NCBI GenBank assembly: GCA_001970855.1
Contig: LSSN01005986.1
Coordinates: 1-11,956 of the forward strand
Origin: Smittium culicis
Lineage: Eukaryota > Kickxellomycota > Harpellomycetes > Harpellales > Legeriomycetaceae
Direction: 5' to 3'
DNA length: 11,956 nt
Below, piece by piece: positions 1 to 9,913 of the stretch. Within the stretch, counting starts at the first letter, position 1; every line of letters begins with the position of its first letter. The notes beneath the pieces are model-generated. The model was not told where the DNA came from, did not search any database, and was given only the letters and a program-made list of their open reading frames with translations. A program made the position numbers and the translations under genes.

Positions 1-1336
1 AAAAAAAAAACAAATTCAAGCTATTATAAGAGCTAGAAAATTTAATCATGATTTATTTTATTGACACTTATTGTAAGGCATAAAGCTAATGGATAATTTA
101 CTATTTAATTTTATTCAATTTTTTAATCGAACTATACACTAAATCATTTTTTAATTTTTTTTTTTATAATTGTAAAAAATTTAAATCGCACCTAGAATTT
201 TTTTAATGAGATCAAATATATTGCTCTTTCCGTATATTTTGGCTATAACACAGATTTAAAATCAACAAAAATTAAATTTTAAATGTTTAATTTTAATCAT
301 ATAACTTAATCAAAAACTAACTTTGTATATTTTTATATTTATAAATATTCTGTTATATCATATATAAATATATTCACTATAATTTATTGTCTTGTAAAAT
401 AGCTGATTTACTTTTTATGCTGCTTTAAAAAAATATTAAAGTTTACACTGAGAAATAAATCAATACTGATTTTTTGTACGATTTTTTTTTTGATTACTAT
501 CACTCAAATATCCCACAAATAAAATTTTACTGCTGATATCTTTTTTCCATCTCAATTTGACCTATTATACATAATAAAAATTGTGGAAAAAAGCACAATA
601 ATACGTCTTTTGAGCTAATTTTTTTGATTTTTGTATATAATACGACATGGTTGGTTTCCTTTTAGGCATACTTTAAATATGGAGAAATAATTACTTTGCT
701 TGAATAAAAATGCGTTATACATAGATAAATTATTCTCATGATTAGATAGTTGTCAAATAAACTAGCACATTCGATATGTTATTCAATAAACATTAAATTT
801 TAAAGAGAATAAAACTATAATAAATATTTAACATCACTATAAGCTAGTTTTAGCTAGCATATTTAGTGACAGCCTCTTATAATACTATAGTACAAAAATT
901 AAAAATAAAATTATTTACCTCTGATGATAAAAAAATAAATATAATTAAATTAGTTTTAAATTGATATTTCTTAGATATTATATCTTTTAATATGATTGAT
1001 ATAAAAATATCTACCAGTGATATATGAGAATCTAACGGGAAATTTGCTATTGAAAAATATACATATATTTTTTTCTAATATAAAGAACATATAATAAGTG
1101 CTCAACACAATCTGTGAGGTTATTAAAAAATTAATTGGCTATTACTCTAATTTATTAGAGTATTAAAATCAATGTGACGTTTTTCTATATTTATGACAGG
1201 AAAAAATTCCAAATTATTAATATTTTATCAATTATTTCCAAATGAAAACATTTATTTAAATTTTGACCGATATTAATTATGATATATTTTATTTTTACAA
1301 TTATATGAACATTTTAATCATAATGATATTCATAAA

Positions 1337-1398
1337 TTTATAATAATGTAAAAATATTAAAAAATTAAAAAATTAAAAAATTTTTACATAATTATAAA
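1337..1398. repeat. Inverted repeat enclosing a tandem 8-mer
   Basis: Arms at 1337-1355 and 1380-1398 pair at 18 of 19 positions, including a perfect 10-base core (atgtaaaaat against atttttacat). The 24-base loop is three exact copies of attaaaaa (1356-1363, 1364-1371, 1372-1379). The arms are almost all A/T, so chance formation is easier than in balanced DNA. Slippage of the 8-mer or a cruciform-prone site are both possible. No function is claimed. Confidence 0.7.
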
Positions 1399-2155
1399 AA
1401 ATGAAAAGAAAATCCTCATATACATAACTCAATTAAAGTACATTTATTATATATTTTAATCTGTTAATTAGAAATTCCTGGATTTTAAACTGTTGAAAAT
1501 TATCGAGAGCATACTAAAATTTTCTCAAATAGCCGTGAAAATTATTTTTCGAGAATTTTAAATTAAAAACCGCATTTTTTATATAGTTTAAAAATCGGGA
1601 AAACAGATAAAAAAGCAATTAAATAAGTATGTATAAAAGATAAACATGAATAATATATAAAGAATCGTTTTTTATTAATTAATTTTAAATCATAGTTTTC
1701 ATATAAATTAAATAATTCTAACCAATTGTTAAAACATTTATTTTTATTTTATAGATGTAAAATAAAATCGAAAAAATACTTATTCATTTTTTTAAATGAA
1801 TTTCATAGAATTAGGAAATCTTGATTCTGGATAGATAGTTTGATATATTTAATATTTTTTTGAAAAAAAATAAGAGATGAGTTAAAATTCATTTATATAA
1901 AATTCTTGCATTTTATAAAATTAATATTTCCATAGTTCAAGTATTAGTAATTTCATTCCTTTATCCTTCACTTTTTAGCTTATTTGGATCGATTTAATAA
2001 TAAAAAAATTATTTTAAAATTTCTATACAATAGCCCATAAAATACTTATTAAAGAAAATAGGGCTATCATAACAAAAATATTTATATACATAAAAAATCT
2101 AAAATTAATTCTTATGTATAAATAAATATTAAAAAATAGATTTACTGAAAGAAAG

Positions 2156-2175
2156 TTTTATTTATTTATTTATTT
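2156..2175 (+). repeat. (TTTA)n microsatellite
   Basis: Five tetranucleotide units of ttta run without interruption, ending in tttg. This is a simple sequence repeat produced by slippage, and no gene is next to it. Confidence 0.85.
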
Positions 2176-2798
2176 GTGAAAGTATTTTTAATTAAAAGAA
2201 CAGTAAATTCCGTGTCTAAAATTAAAATAGACTCCACTGAGCCATTTTAAATAATTTAAAGATTTTTTTTATATATAAAATTCTTAAATTGAGTATCTAT
2301 AAAAAATATTGTCATCATATAAAACGATTTTTTAGAGTAAAATTTACATAGTAATTTATTGAAATAATTACTTAATTTATTTCGATCTCATTTACTTATA
2401 AAAATTGAATTATTGAACCTCAAAGAGTACTTGAGAGAATTTTTCACCTTATTATGTTTATTCAGTACTAAATTTGAACATTTTATTTCTCATATTGATT
2501 ATGTAATTTTTTAAATATATTTTGAACCGCTTTTAAAGCCAGTTTAATGGGGTTAAATTTGAAAAATTCATTTTTATTGTAAAATATTGATGTTTTAGTA
2601 CTGGTAAACCTATGGTACAACATAAGCTATAATAGGAAAATAAATTTCGGATTTTTTTATAGCTCAGATTAGGTTCCAAATTTAAATCATATTGCATTCC
2701 TTATATACTAGAGTCGATAATCAATTTTTGGGAATTGAATTTTTTAAATCTTATTTAATAGCCTCAGATATTATATTTTCTACTTAATTTTATAAAAA

Positions 2799-2817
2799 TT
2801 GGTACATTTTGTACCAA
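2799..2817. repeat. Perfect 8-bp hairpin with GGTAC core
   Basis: The arms ttggtaca (2799-2806) and tgtaccaa (2810-2817) are exact reverse complements around a three-T loop. A further tgtaca lies just downstream at 2821-2826, so the gtac motif occurs three times in about 25 bases. It could be a protein-binding palindrome or chance. No T-run follows in a way that would suggest a terminator. Confidence 0.55.
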
Positions 2818-4844
2818 AATTGTACATATGCAGTTATTTAAAAGAAAATTTTAATCAATTTCAGAGTTATCTGAATAATTTTTCAATTATATAGTGTTTT
2901 TTTGAAAACAAAAATTTTTTTTAGTTAGATTAGGCGACGTTCTAATCTACTCGAGTCTTAATTATTGATATTTTTGAGAGCTTTAAGTTTTCATTAATCT
3001 TAGTATTGATGAGAATAAAATCCTGAATAAATGAATAAATGAAAATTGTAGATTTTTTCTTGAAGATTACATGATTAATTATAAATAAACGATATATATA
3101 TTTAGTTTAACGCTAGCTTACTTTTTATTCACCAATTCATATATTTTAAATAATACTATTTAAATTGTGAGCTATTTTTAATTTATTTTACTGAATATGA
3201 GATTAATTGAGAATTAAATTTCATATACTAACGTATTTTAATATAATTTTAAATAAATTGTAGATTTTTGGAGGCTATGGTTTTATTATCATTGAACACC
3301 CGTGGATATACGAATTTCAGAATGAATAAAAGCATATTTTTCTCTAATAATCTCTGGTAAAACATATATTGAAATTAGTATAATAATGAGAATTTTTCTT
3401 AGAATTATAAAAGCATCAAATCATGTAAATTCGCTCAAATTGAATTAATTTTACTTATAATTGGGATAAAAAAATGCTTTCTAAATCGAATTTTTCTCGG
3501 TGAAAAAAGTGTGAAATCTTTCTTATATTGATAAAAGATTGTAAATAATTCGAATCTATACTTTATATCTCAAGTAAAATATTCTATCGTAGGTAAATTA
3601 TTTTAAGATTAATCTGGGAAATATTAATTTCAGTTTTTTTCCTAGAAAATTATTCGAAATCTTATAAAAATTTGGTTCAATTAGAGTCTATCCTATGAGT
3701 TGTTTTGTAATTATTGCTGATATAATATATTAGATTTTTTTATACATCGATTATCAGTTTTCTGATACTTCAAAATTAAAACCAGATGAATAACTGTCTA
3801 ATCTAACATATTATAAATAAAAATTGATCGTAACAGTGACTTTATTAACCATTTCAATCAAATAATACCTTTAAGAATAAGCAAAGTTTATCTTGTGTTA
3901 TAATAGTAATTTTCCAGAAATTTTACCTCAACTAAGTAACTAATTTACTGAAAATTACCGCAATAGATAATAAAAATGATATAAAAACAACCTGCTATTT
4001 TGAATTATTTTTGAGAAAATTAATATTTAAAATTAAATCAATTTTACATATTTTTTAATTAAAATAACAAATTCTATAATAAAAAATTTAGTCTTGATTT
4101 TTTCCATATAAATGGTGATATATAAACATAAAATTTACCATGTTTTACACCTTTTTGTTTGTTTTAATTATACAAAAAAACTTTCAAAAATTAAATTTTA
4201 AATTATAATTTAATTCTATTTTTTTTAAAAAAAAATTGTATATCCAAAATCATTCAGAGCCAATAATATTTATCTTTTTAAGTCAGATAATTCAATTTTT
4301 ACCAATATAGAATAAATGAAATATAATTAAATGTACTAAAAGTAAATTGAAGATGTAATTACAGTCAAAAATTTCCAAAATATCCGTGAGGAAATAAAAA
4401 AAATTCTAGAAAAGAAAAATAGAATAAAAACTGCTTGTAATATGATCAAAAGAGGGAAAATTTTTTCAACTGAATCATTTAGTAGAGGCGAACATATATC
4501 AAACCTAAGATAATTAATCTACAGACTAAAAATATCGATATTTCTGAAGGAAATAAATTATGTTTTTGAGACTTATAATATGCATCAAAAATTTTTTATA
4601 TGAACAGAAATTAAAAATAATACAATTAAACTCGGAAAAAAATAAAAAAAACGAACTGATCACTCGATTTTTAGTAATGATAAATAATTTCTTACCATGT
4701 AAAAAAATCTATTAATAAGGATATAGTTCAAGAAATTATGATTTAGAATTTATTACGGCTGAATTTTCTAGTTTAATCAAGTCGCCAAGATTATAAAAAA
4801 ATTACAGCTAATAAAGCACAAAAAAATCATGCTACATTTTTTTA

Positions 4845-4902
4845 ATATTTGTAATAATCATAAAAAACTATTACAAATATATGTTTTATAATATATTTGT
4901 AA
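4845..4902. repeat. Three alternating arms forming two mutually exclusive hairpins
   Basis: The arm at 4845-4856 (atatttgtaata) is the exact reverse complement of 4869-4880, with a 12-base loop. The middle arm, read as 4871-4882, is also the exact reverse complement of 4891-4902, with an 8-base loop. The middle segment can therefore pair with either flank but not both. Each 12-bp stem has only one G-C pair, and one such stem is expected by chance in this much AT-rich DNA. Two sharing an arm is less expected. Confidence 0.6.
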
Positions 4903-5549
4903 AACAAAAGATTTAAAAAACTGGGGAAAATATTTTCAATTTATATTGGAGATAGTAAAAAAAAACTCTAGAGCGTAAGAAAAAACCCATCAAATTAAAA
5001 ATTAATTATGATTTATGATTAATAACCTGGTAAACTACGTCGAAAATAAACATGAAGATTAATCTTGAATGACACTCCCACATAGAAATTTTGAATTAAT
5101 TTTTCGAATATTATTAGCTGGGAGGCACGAAATTTTTTTTTACCGTTTTTCACTTATTATTTCGTAAATATTATGAAGGTAATTTTTTAATTTTTTAGGG
5201 CCAGGATATCGATGTTTTAATTAATTCGTGATATTTTTATTTATTAAATTATGCCTAATAAAATAAATAAATCTTTTAAATAAAAAAATAAAATTTTCAT
5301 TTTTAATTTATTAGTTAGAATCGTTTCAGAAAGTTTAGCCTTAAATTTTGGAACTTCGATTCCGCTGGATATTAGAATTTTACAGTGCGAGTTTATATAA
5401 ACATAAAAGTAAGGTGGTCAAATTTATCTAGTTTATATGCGAGAAAGTAGATCGTAATACGTTCAGAATATGCTATTTTCCTAAAAATTATTGATTATAT
5501 ATGTTATTATTTTTGTTTAAACTTAGATGTTATTTAATCTTTACACCGA

Positions 5550-5659
5550 ATCAACCTATTTGGGTTGATAATATGGTATAAATTTAATCTTGAATAAGTA
5601 TTATTCAACAACTTGACTTATTTTTATAGAGAATGGATTACTATCAGCTCTGATAATCC
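5550..5659. repeat. Row of three hairpins
   Basis: Three inverted repeats follow one another. The first, 5550-5556 (atcaacc) with 5563-5569 (ggttgat), has a 6-base loop and three G-C pairs. The second, 5590-5597 (ttgaataa) with 5601-5608 (ttattcaa), has a 3-base loop. The third, 5635-5646 with 5651-5659, forms about nine pairs with a 3-base bulge. No T-run directly follows the first stem, so it is not a convincing intrinsic terminator. The group could be a small structured transcript or chance. Confidence 0.45.
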
Positions 5660-6189
5660 TAGAAATTCTTAAGTAGACAATAATTAATGAATTTTATTCA
5701 GCGAGAATTTTTACGTAGCGAATTTCATTTTTACTGCCATATGTAGTAGCTTAATCTCCCTGCTCTAGTGATTTTATAACGATTTTCTTCACTAGCGTTA
5801 GTAAATAATCGAAATTCTATTTCTATTATTTAAATGAGCTCCTATATCACCTGTTATCCAGAAAAATGATATCTAGATTTCTCTACTTGATTTTTTTTAG
5901 TTTTTTTGTATAATTTTTGCAACGGAAAACGATATTTTACCCAAGTGTTAAAGTTATCTATATTTATGTGTGACATTTTTATATGAATGGATCTGAAAAT
6001 CCATATAAAAAACTATATATATTCAATAACTTCGATCAGCTCAATTTTTTTATATGATACCTTATTTTCCAAAAAATATAGCTAAATAATTTCTGAAATT
6101 TTTATCTTAAATAATTTTCTCAGGAACAGTCACCTTTTTTGATTTATGGAGGAGGGTTTATTGTTTTCAAAACGATATTTTCGGTATTT

Positions 6190-6611
6190 TATGGATAAAT
6201 AGCCAGCGAAATATTATTATACCCAAATAAACTTCTCATTCAGAGCTCAAAATCTAGTTAACATTCAACAAAATTGTGATATGTCTTTATGAGCCAATCT
6301 CTTTGAGCATCAAATCTAAGACGAATTTTACCTTTCAAATAACGAAATTTATTGATATTATGTAGTATCGAAGGTAAATAATGATGAAATCAACTGCCAT
6401 CTCATCTCTCTCGCGATATTACCAGTTTAATTCAGGTCAGACTAGATATCTAGAGTTATAAATTATCCTTAGATAGCTTAGTTAGCCTATTTTCCCATGG
6501 GATACCCTTACTTTATAGAGCTAAACATTCTTTTATAGCATAATTATTTTTTACTATTAGATCGGCTAATATTTTAGCATTAAATAATACATTTTTTATC
6601 TTGAGGAAAGC
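6190..6611 (-). pseudogene. Decayed or chance minus-strand coding remnant, unrecognised
   Basis: One minus-strand frame has open pieces at 6516-6611 (32 codons, containing ILADLIVKNNYAIKECLAL), 6459-6512 (18 codons, containing KGIPWENRLTKLSKD) and 6261-6389 (43 codons, containing RYLKGKIRLRFDAQRDWL). TAA, TAG and TGA codons separate them. GC at codon positions 1/2/3 is 40/26/16% in 6261-6389 and 37/29/17% in 6459-6581, the pattern of coding DNA in an AT-rich genome. I recognise no family. Against a gene, stop density over the whole span is only modestly below that expected by chance, and the frame was chosen by eye. It could be a relic of a transposable element or gene, or a coincidence. Confidence 0.25.
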
Positions 6612-7429
6612 TTAATTATGTTCAATTCTCTACTCTATAATTTTATTTTCTAGAAAGCTTTAGTATTGGCTCTAATTTTTGATAACTTATCCATAAAATC
6701 GCTAAAAATAGATACAAAGTATATCAAATATTTAGTACTTCTTATACTTTTACAGGATACATGTTTTTTTTGTTTGATCAGACACCACTTTCGTCTATCC
6801 CAAATCCTAAATGTGTGGATTTTCCCTTAATAAATATCAATTTTGAAACTTTTCAATGGTTTTTAGTTTAAAATTTGATTATATGTATATATCGCCTAGA
6901 ATTATATTACAAATTGATACAGATAACTCTAATATTCAAAATTTTTTTAGAAATTTGCGAGTATATTATTCAGGTCAAGTGGTGTCAAAAAGGTGCAATA
7001 AATCATAGTTTCTGGTTAAATTCGCACTTTAAAGTAGCCAAAGTATCGACCAAGAGTACTAAATTGTTATTTATTAACCAATGATTCGATAAATCCATCT
7101 ACTATTTGCAATTAAAAGCTGTAGCAGATTATAAAATCGTATTATTTTTTGAAATATTAATAAATCAGCTAGTTTTGTCAAGTTTTGAAATTAAGAAAAT
7201 TAGAAGCTCTTAGGGGTATTAATTAGGTTCAAAAAAGTTATTTCCTAGCATTTAGTACTTCATTATATATCATTTTTTCACATCTTTTTTAGAGTATTTT
7301 CTTAGATAGTAAATAATGAGGGTTAAGTTTTGATATATCTATCACTTAGAATATACGACGCCTGTAATTTCCAAGTAAGATTAAGGAAATGATTTTTTAA
7401 TATTTAATAAAATATTTACAAGAATCTTA

Positions 7430-7630
7430 TTTTTTACCTTTTGATATTGATGAATAATTGGCATTTTCCGTTATCTTTTCTGAAGATGTATGTGTTTCTA
7501 TAGTGGGGGATTATTTATATATCCAGTTTAATTATATATAATCTTATAATTCCTAATATTTACAATTATAAAAAATTTTATCATCTTCAGAATTACTACA
7601 TGTACTACTATATTCACTTGTATATTCTTC
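7430..7630 (-). pseudogene. Possible Ser/Thr-rich, acidic coding remnant
   Basis: Two same-frame open pieces, 7556-7630 (25 codons, EEYTSEYSSTCSNSEDDK near its start) and 7430-7510 (27 codons, rich in S, T and E), are separated by about 15 codons that include four stops. Together, GC at codon positions 1/2/3 is about 25/42/10%. The high second position reflects Ser and Thr, and the very low third position is coding-like. Low-complexity acidic Ser-rich stretches are common in disordered parts of nuclear proteins, but nothing ties this to a family. The pieces are short, so chance is a real alternative. Confidence 0.15.
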
Positions 7631-8006
7631 TCAGCTTATGTCTGAAAAATATTATTTTTGATCCATTTCTGTGTCAATTTTTTTAAAGTATAGCTGTAAA
7701 GATTTTAAATTTAATTTAAATATAAAATTACAAGTCTCATTGAGATAGTTAATTCCTTCATCTATTATTTGGAATAATTTAATAGGTAAAATAATAGGCA
7801 CATTAGATTATTTGAGCAATTTGAAATTTGGATATGACAGTGGCTTCTTCAAAGGATGGATGTATTAGTACCTTCATAGTAACTATTATTTAATTTCCTT
7901 CAACTGCAGTGATTTTTGCTAATTGTATTTGATAAATAATTTTTAAAATATTTAATACCTCTTAGATTACCACTTCAAGTTGCAGATCCTAGATGAATAA
8001 AGAGTA

Positions 8007-8019
8007 ATATATATATATA
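8007..8019. repeat. Short (AT)n run
   Basis: Thirteen bases of alternating A and T. This is a simple sequence repeat with no gene beside it. Confidence 0.8.
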
Positions 8020-8880
8020 ATATCGAAACTACAACATAACATAGAGGCTTGGGTTTAATTGAAATAATCGTTATTCCAAAAGAATAATTTTTTTTCTAAA
8101 GATCTTGAAAAATAAATTTTGTCTCTTTTTTGTGATTCTAATGCTTTTAACGCAATTATAATTTCATATAGAGCTGATGAGCAAATTAATAATAGATATC
8201 TTGTAGTTTCTGGCAAAGTCTAATACAAAATTATCGTTAGATATATACTGGTATTTGTGGAAGTCATGAGGAAGATGTTAATCTCCCTTATCATTCAGAC
8301 TTTTATTTGTCAGAATAAAGTCTTTAGAAGCTAGTTAATCAGTTTTATTCGCTTATAAAAATTACTAATAATTCTAATTTAAAATCATAAAACTACAAAT
8401 AATTTAATAAAAATTTTAAATCAGTTACATAATAACATAGCACGAGCTAGAAAGAAAATTTATTAATGCTTAGCCACAATTAGTTTAAGGTTTTTTTAGC
8501 AAAGGAAAATTATTTAATTACAAAGGTCAAAAATAGATTAGCTTTTTACATATCATCAACTAAAATGGTCTATGCTTATCAGTTTTTAGTATACTAATAA
8601 AATCTGATCAAAAAGAAAAAAAATGATGATCCAAGCTTCAATTTAATTATTCAAATTTTATAAAAAAAATCTAGTCAAGCCTATCAACTTCAATGAACAC
8701 AAAAATAAAAATTAAAAGGCTTATCAACTATATTAAGATAAGACAGACGTTCATTTTAATACTTTTAGCAACTTAGAAGAGCACGTATATTTTTTCATCA
8801 TAAATAAACACGCAGAAAATGCCTTTCTGAAGGTTGTCGAATTTTTTTAGAAAATTAATAATAATAAATTTTAAGAATAT

Positions 8881-9216
8881 TAAAACTAAACCTTAAATCC
8901 TAATAAAATTAACTAAATAAAAGAATGATAATTAAATAAAATCTTTCTTTTATACTATTTTCTTTACAATTCTAAAATTAAGGCTCCTTAATCTGAATAC
9001 TTTAAAACTTTTAAATTTACATTTTACTATAAAACCATAAAAACAAAAACAAAAAACAAAAACATAATAATAACAATAATAAAAAATTTTTAACCTTTAA
9101 CATTAAAATTAAATATAATTTTAAACTTTAATTAGTATTATGTTTTTTAACAATTAATATACACAAAACTATATAAACTATGCATAAAACTAAATAATCA
9201 AATCTTATCAAACAAA
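8881..9216 (+). promoter_or_regulatory. G-depleted leader or promoter region before the frame at 9217
   Basis: Counting by line gives 8 G against 42 C in 336 bases. Positions 8996-9134 contain no G at all over 139 bases, and 9143-9181 again have none. The depletion ends near the GC-rich open frame at 9217. G-poor, A-rich 5' leaders are familiar from several AT-rich eukaryotes, so I read this as a promoter plus 5' untranslated region of that frame. Two tiny upstream ATG frames (9140-9157 and 9180-9197) lie inside it. A strand-biased mutation or replication effect is the alternative. Confidence 0.35.
9170..9177 (+). promoter_or_regulatory. TATA-box-like octamer
   Basis: The octamer tatataaa lies 40 bases upstream of the ATG at 9217, inside the G-depleted region. 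In such AT-rich DNA similar octamers are frequent, so only its position before the best plus-strand frame makes it worth noting. Confidence 0.25.
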
Positions 9217-9435
9217 ATGATGTCCAAGCTATTTACCGAGAACGATATAAAAAAACTGATCGCACCATTGCCCCTGAACTTGATTCTCACACTGATAATC
9301 CCACTGCGAGAACTGGGGAGTATGATACACCTCAACATATTTGACTTCGATATTGAAATGCTTAACTTTTTTTTTACTGTATTTATTATAGTACCTGGCG
9401 GGAAAATATTGTGTTTTTCAAAACTTTGGGGATGA
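9217..9435 (+). CDS. Short open frame with strongly GC-biased codons; possible first exon
   Basis: This frame of 72 codons starts at a tandem ATG ATG in an A-rich context (caaaatgatg). I do not recognise the product. Residues 13-30 are hydrophobic and Leu/Ile/Pro-rich (KLIAPLPLNLILTLIIPL) and could be a signal anchor or one membrane segment. In the first 48 codons, GC at positions 1/2/3 is 44/21/56%, with CTG, ATC, AAC, ACC, GAC and TTC favoured. This is clear codon periodicity in a genome near one-fifth GC. The signal stops at a run of nine T (9367-9375). After that come a gtattt (9379) and a ttattatag (9383-9391), and the rest of the frame looks non-coding. I infer that the coding part ends near 9366, either as a first exon or as a truncated gene. 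Its codon use differs from the minus-strand segments, which hints at high expression or a foreign source. Confidence 0.45.
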   Translation: MMSKLFTENDIKKLIAPLPLNLILTLIIPLRELGSMIHLNIFDFDIEMLNFFFTVFIIVPGGKILCFSKLWG

Positions 9436-9617
9436 GTTATTTTTGCAACTTACATCCTCTAATTAGCAGCAATGAATAATATACCATTATTTGAACTCCT
9501 AAGAGTGAAATACTTTGCCGTGGTTTAGGGACTTTAGTGTACTTTTTTAAGTACTATATACCAAAATTTCACACAGCGTTGCACCATCCTTGGTTGGGGA
9601 TAGTGAATTCAATGACT

Positions 9618-9640
9618 AGCGATTCGGAGGACAGCGATTC
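9618..9640 (+). repeat. Direct repeat of agcgattc, 15-base spacing
   Basis: The octamer agcgattc occurs at 9618-9625 and 9633-9640, near the left part of the GC-rich island. It may be an internal duplication or a remnant of a tandem repeat. No other copy was noticed. Confidence 0.7.
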
Positions 9641-9680
9641 CAGAAGCGGAGCATCTAGAAACAGGATGGATACATTCGTT

Positions 9681-9692
9681 TAGCACAGTCTG
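9681..9692 (+). promoter_or_regulatory. A-box-like motif of a type 2 Pol III promoter
   Basis: The 12-mer tagcacagtctg fits the A-box consensus TRGCNNAGYNGG at all but one fixed position. A B-box-like sequence (ggtcgatcattcc, 9771-9783, a weaker match to GGTTCGANNCC) starts 90 bases downstream. This is longer than in tRNA genes but within what other Pol III genes tolerate. A six-T run at 9803-9808 follows and could terminate transcription. No tRNA cloverleaf was found. Confidence 0.25.
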
Positions 9693-9707
9693 AGACATTA
9701 TCTGTGC
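9683..9707. repeat. Hairpin in GC-rich island (GCACAG/CTGTGC)
   Basis: The arms 9683-9688 and 9702-9707 are perfectly complementary, with four G-C pairs and a 13-base loop. The left arm overlaps the A-box-like motif. Confidence 0.5.
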
Positions 9708-9774
9708 GCAAGTCCAGCGTTAGACAGCATTAAGGAATCAGCCGTTTAGCAGCTTATTGTAGGAGAGCGAGGTC

Positions 9775-9852
9775 GATCATTCCACGTTTGGGTAGGAGCC
9801 TATTTTTTATTAATCCTGTTAGATGTAGGCTCTGACTAGGAGCTCAATGATC
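9775..9852. repeat. Nested hairpins in GC-rich island
   Basis: An inner stem pairs 9796-9802 (gagccta) with 9826-9832 (taggctc), plus a G-U pair at 9795/9833. An outer stem pairs 9775-9781 (gatcatt) with 9846-9852 (aatgatc). The two stems are nested and compatible, so together they define a branched or elongated fold. A near-direct repeat of taggagc at 9793 and 9837 lies in the same part. Confidence 0.5.
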
Positions 9853-9889
9853 TCAACGAATTCAATTTTGTTGGAACGAGCTTAATTCA

Positions 9890-9913
9890 ATGACTGCTTG
9901 TAACTTCAGTCAT
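9890..9913. repeat. Hairpin in GC-rich island (ATGACTG/CAGTCAT)
   Basis: A perfect 7-bp stem joins 9890-9896 and 9907-9913 around a 10-base loop. With the nested stems to its left, it suggests that the right half of the island can fold as RNA. Confidence 0.5.

Larger units (their letters stand above)
1..5540. other. AT-rich stretch with no supportable gene
   Basis: I see no gene in this stretch. Lines counted by hand are about 17-20% GC, stop codons are dense in all frames, and no open frame reaches 60 codons. It holds homopolymer A and T runs, simple repeats and a few perfect inverted repeats that are listed separately. The first ten bases are all A, which may be only a contig edge. No tRNA, rRNA fragment, telomere-like array or satellite was recognised. 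The composition is what one expects of intergenic DNA in an AT-rich eukaryote, but that is inference. Confidence 0.7.
5660..8880. other. AT-rich stretch with scattered coding-like debris, no intact gene
   Basis: No intact gene is visible. GC is slightly higher than to the left (sampled lines 23-33%). Two minus-strand areas, 6190-6611 and 7430-7630, show codon-position bias despite many stops and are listed separately. A plus-strand open frame at 6875-7084 has no ATG start and no codon-position bias, so I do not call it a gene. A dinucleotide AT run lies at 8007-8019. No RNA gene was recognised. Confidence 0.55.

Noticed and set aside
5340..5362. T-arm-like ggaacttcgattcc suggesting a tRNA
   Set aside because: The five-base stem does not pair around a seven-base loop, and no acceptor, D or anticodon arms fit upstream.
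6601..6656. Purine-rich gaggaaag before an ATG, resembling a bacterial ribosome binding site
   Set aside because: The frame that follows is only 11 codons and nothing else in the window looks bacterial.
6875..7084. Plus-strand open frame of about 70 codons
   Set aside because: It opens only at TTG with no ATG near the start. GC by codon position is about 26/24/31%, without coding periodicity. A few frames of this length are expected by chance in this amount of AT-rich DNA.
9612..9893. Plus frame in the GC-rich island that would be about 93 codons if TAG were read as Gln, starting MTSDSEDSDSRSG
   Set aside because: GC by codon position is flat (50/43/44%), and a run this long without TGA has roughly a one-in-five chance, so it gives no support for coding or for a reassigned code.
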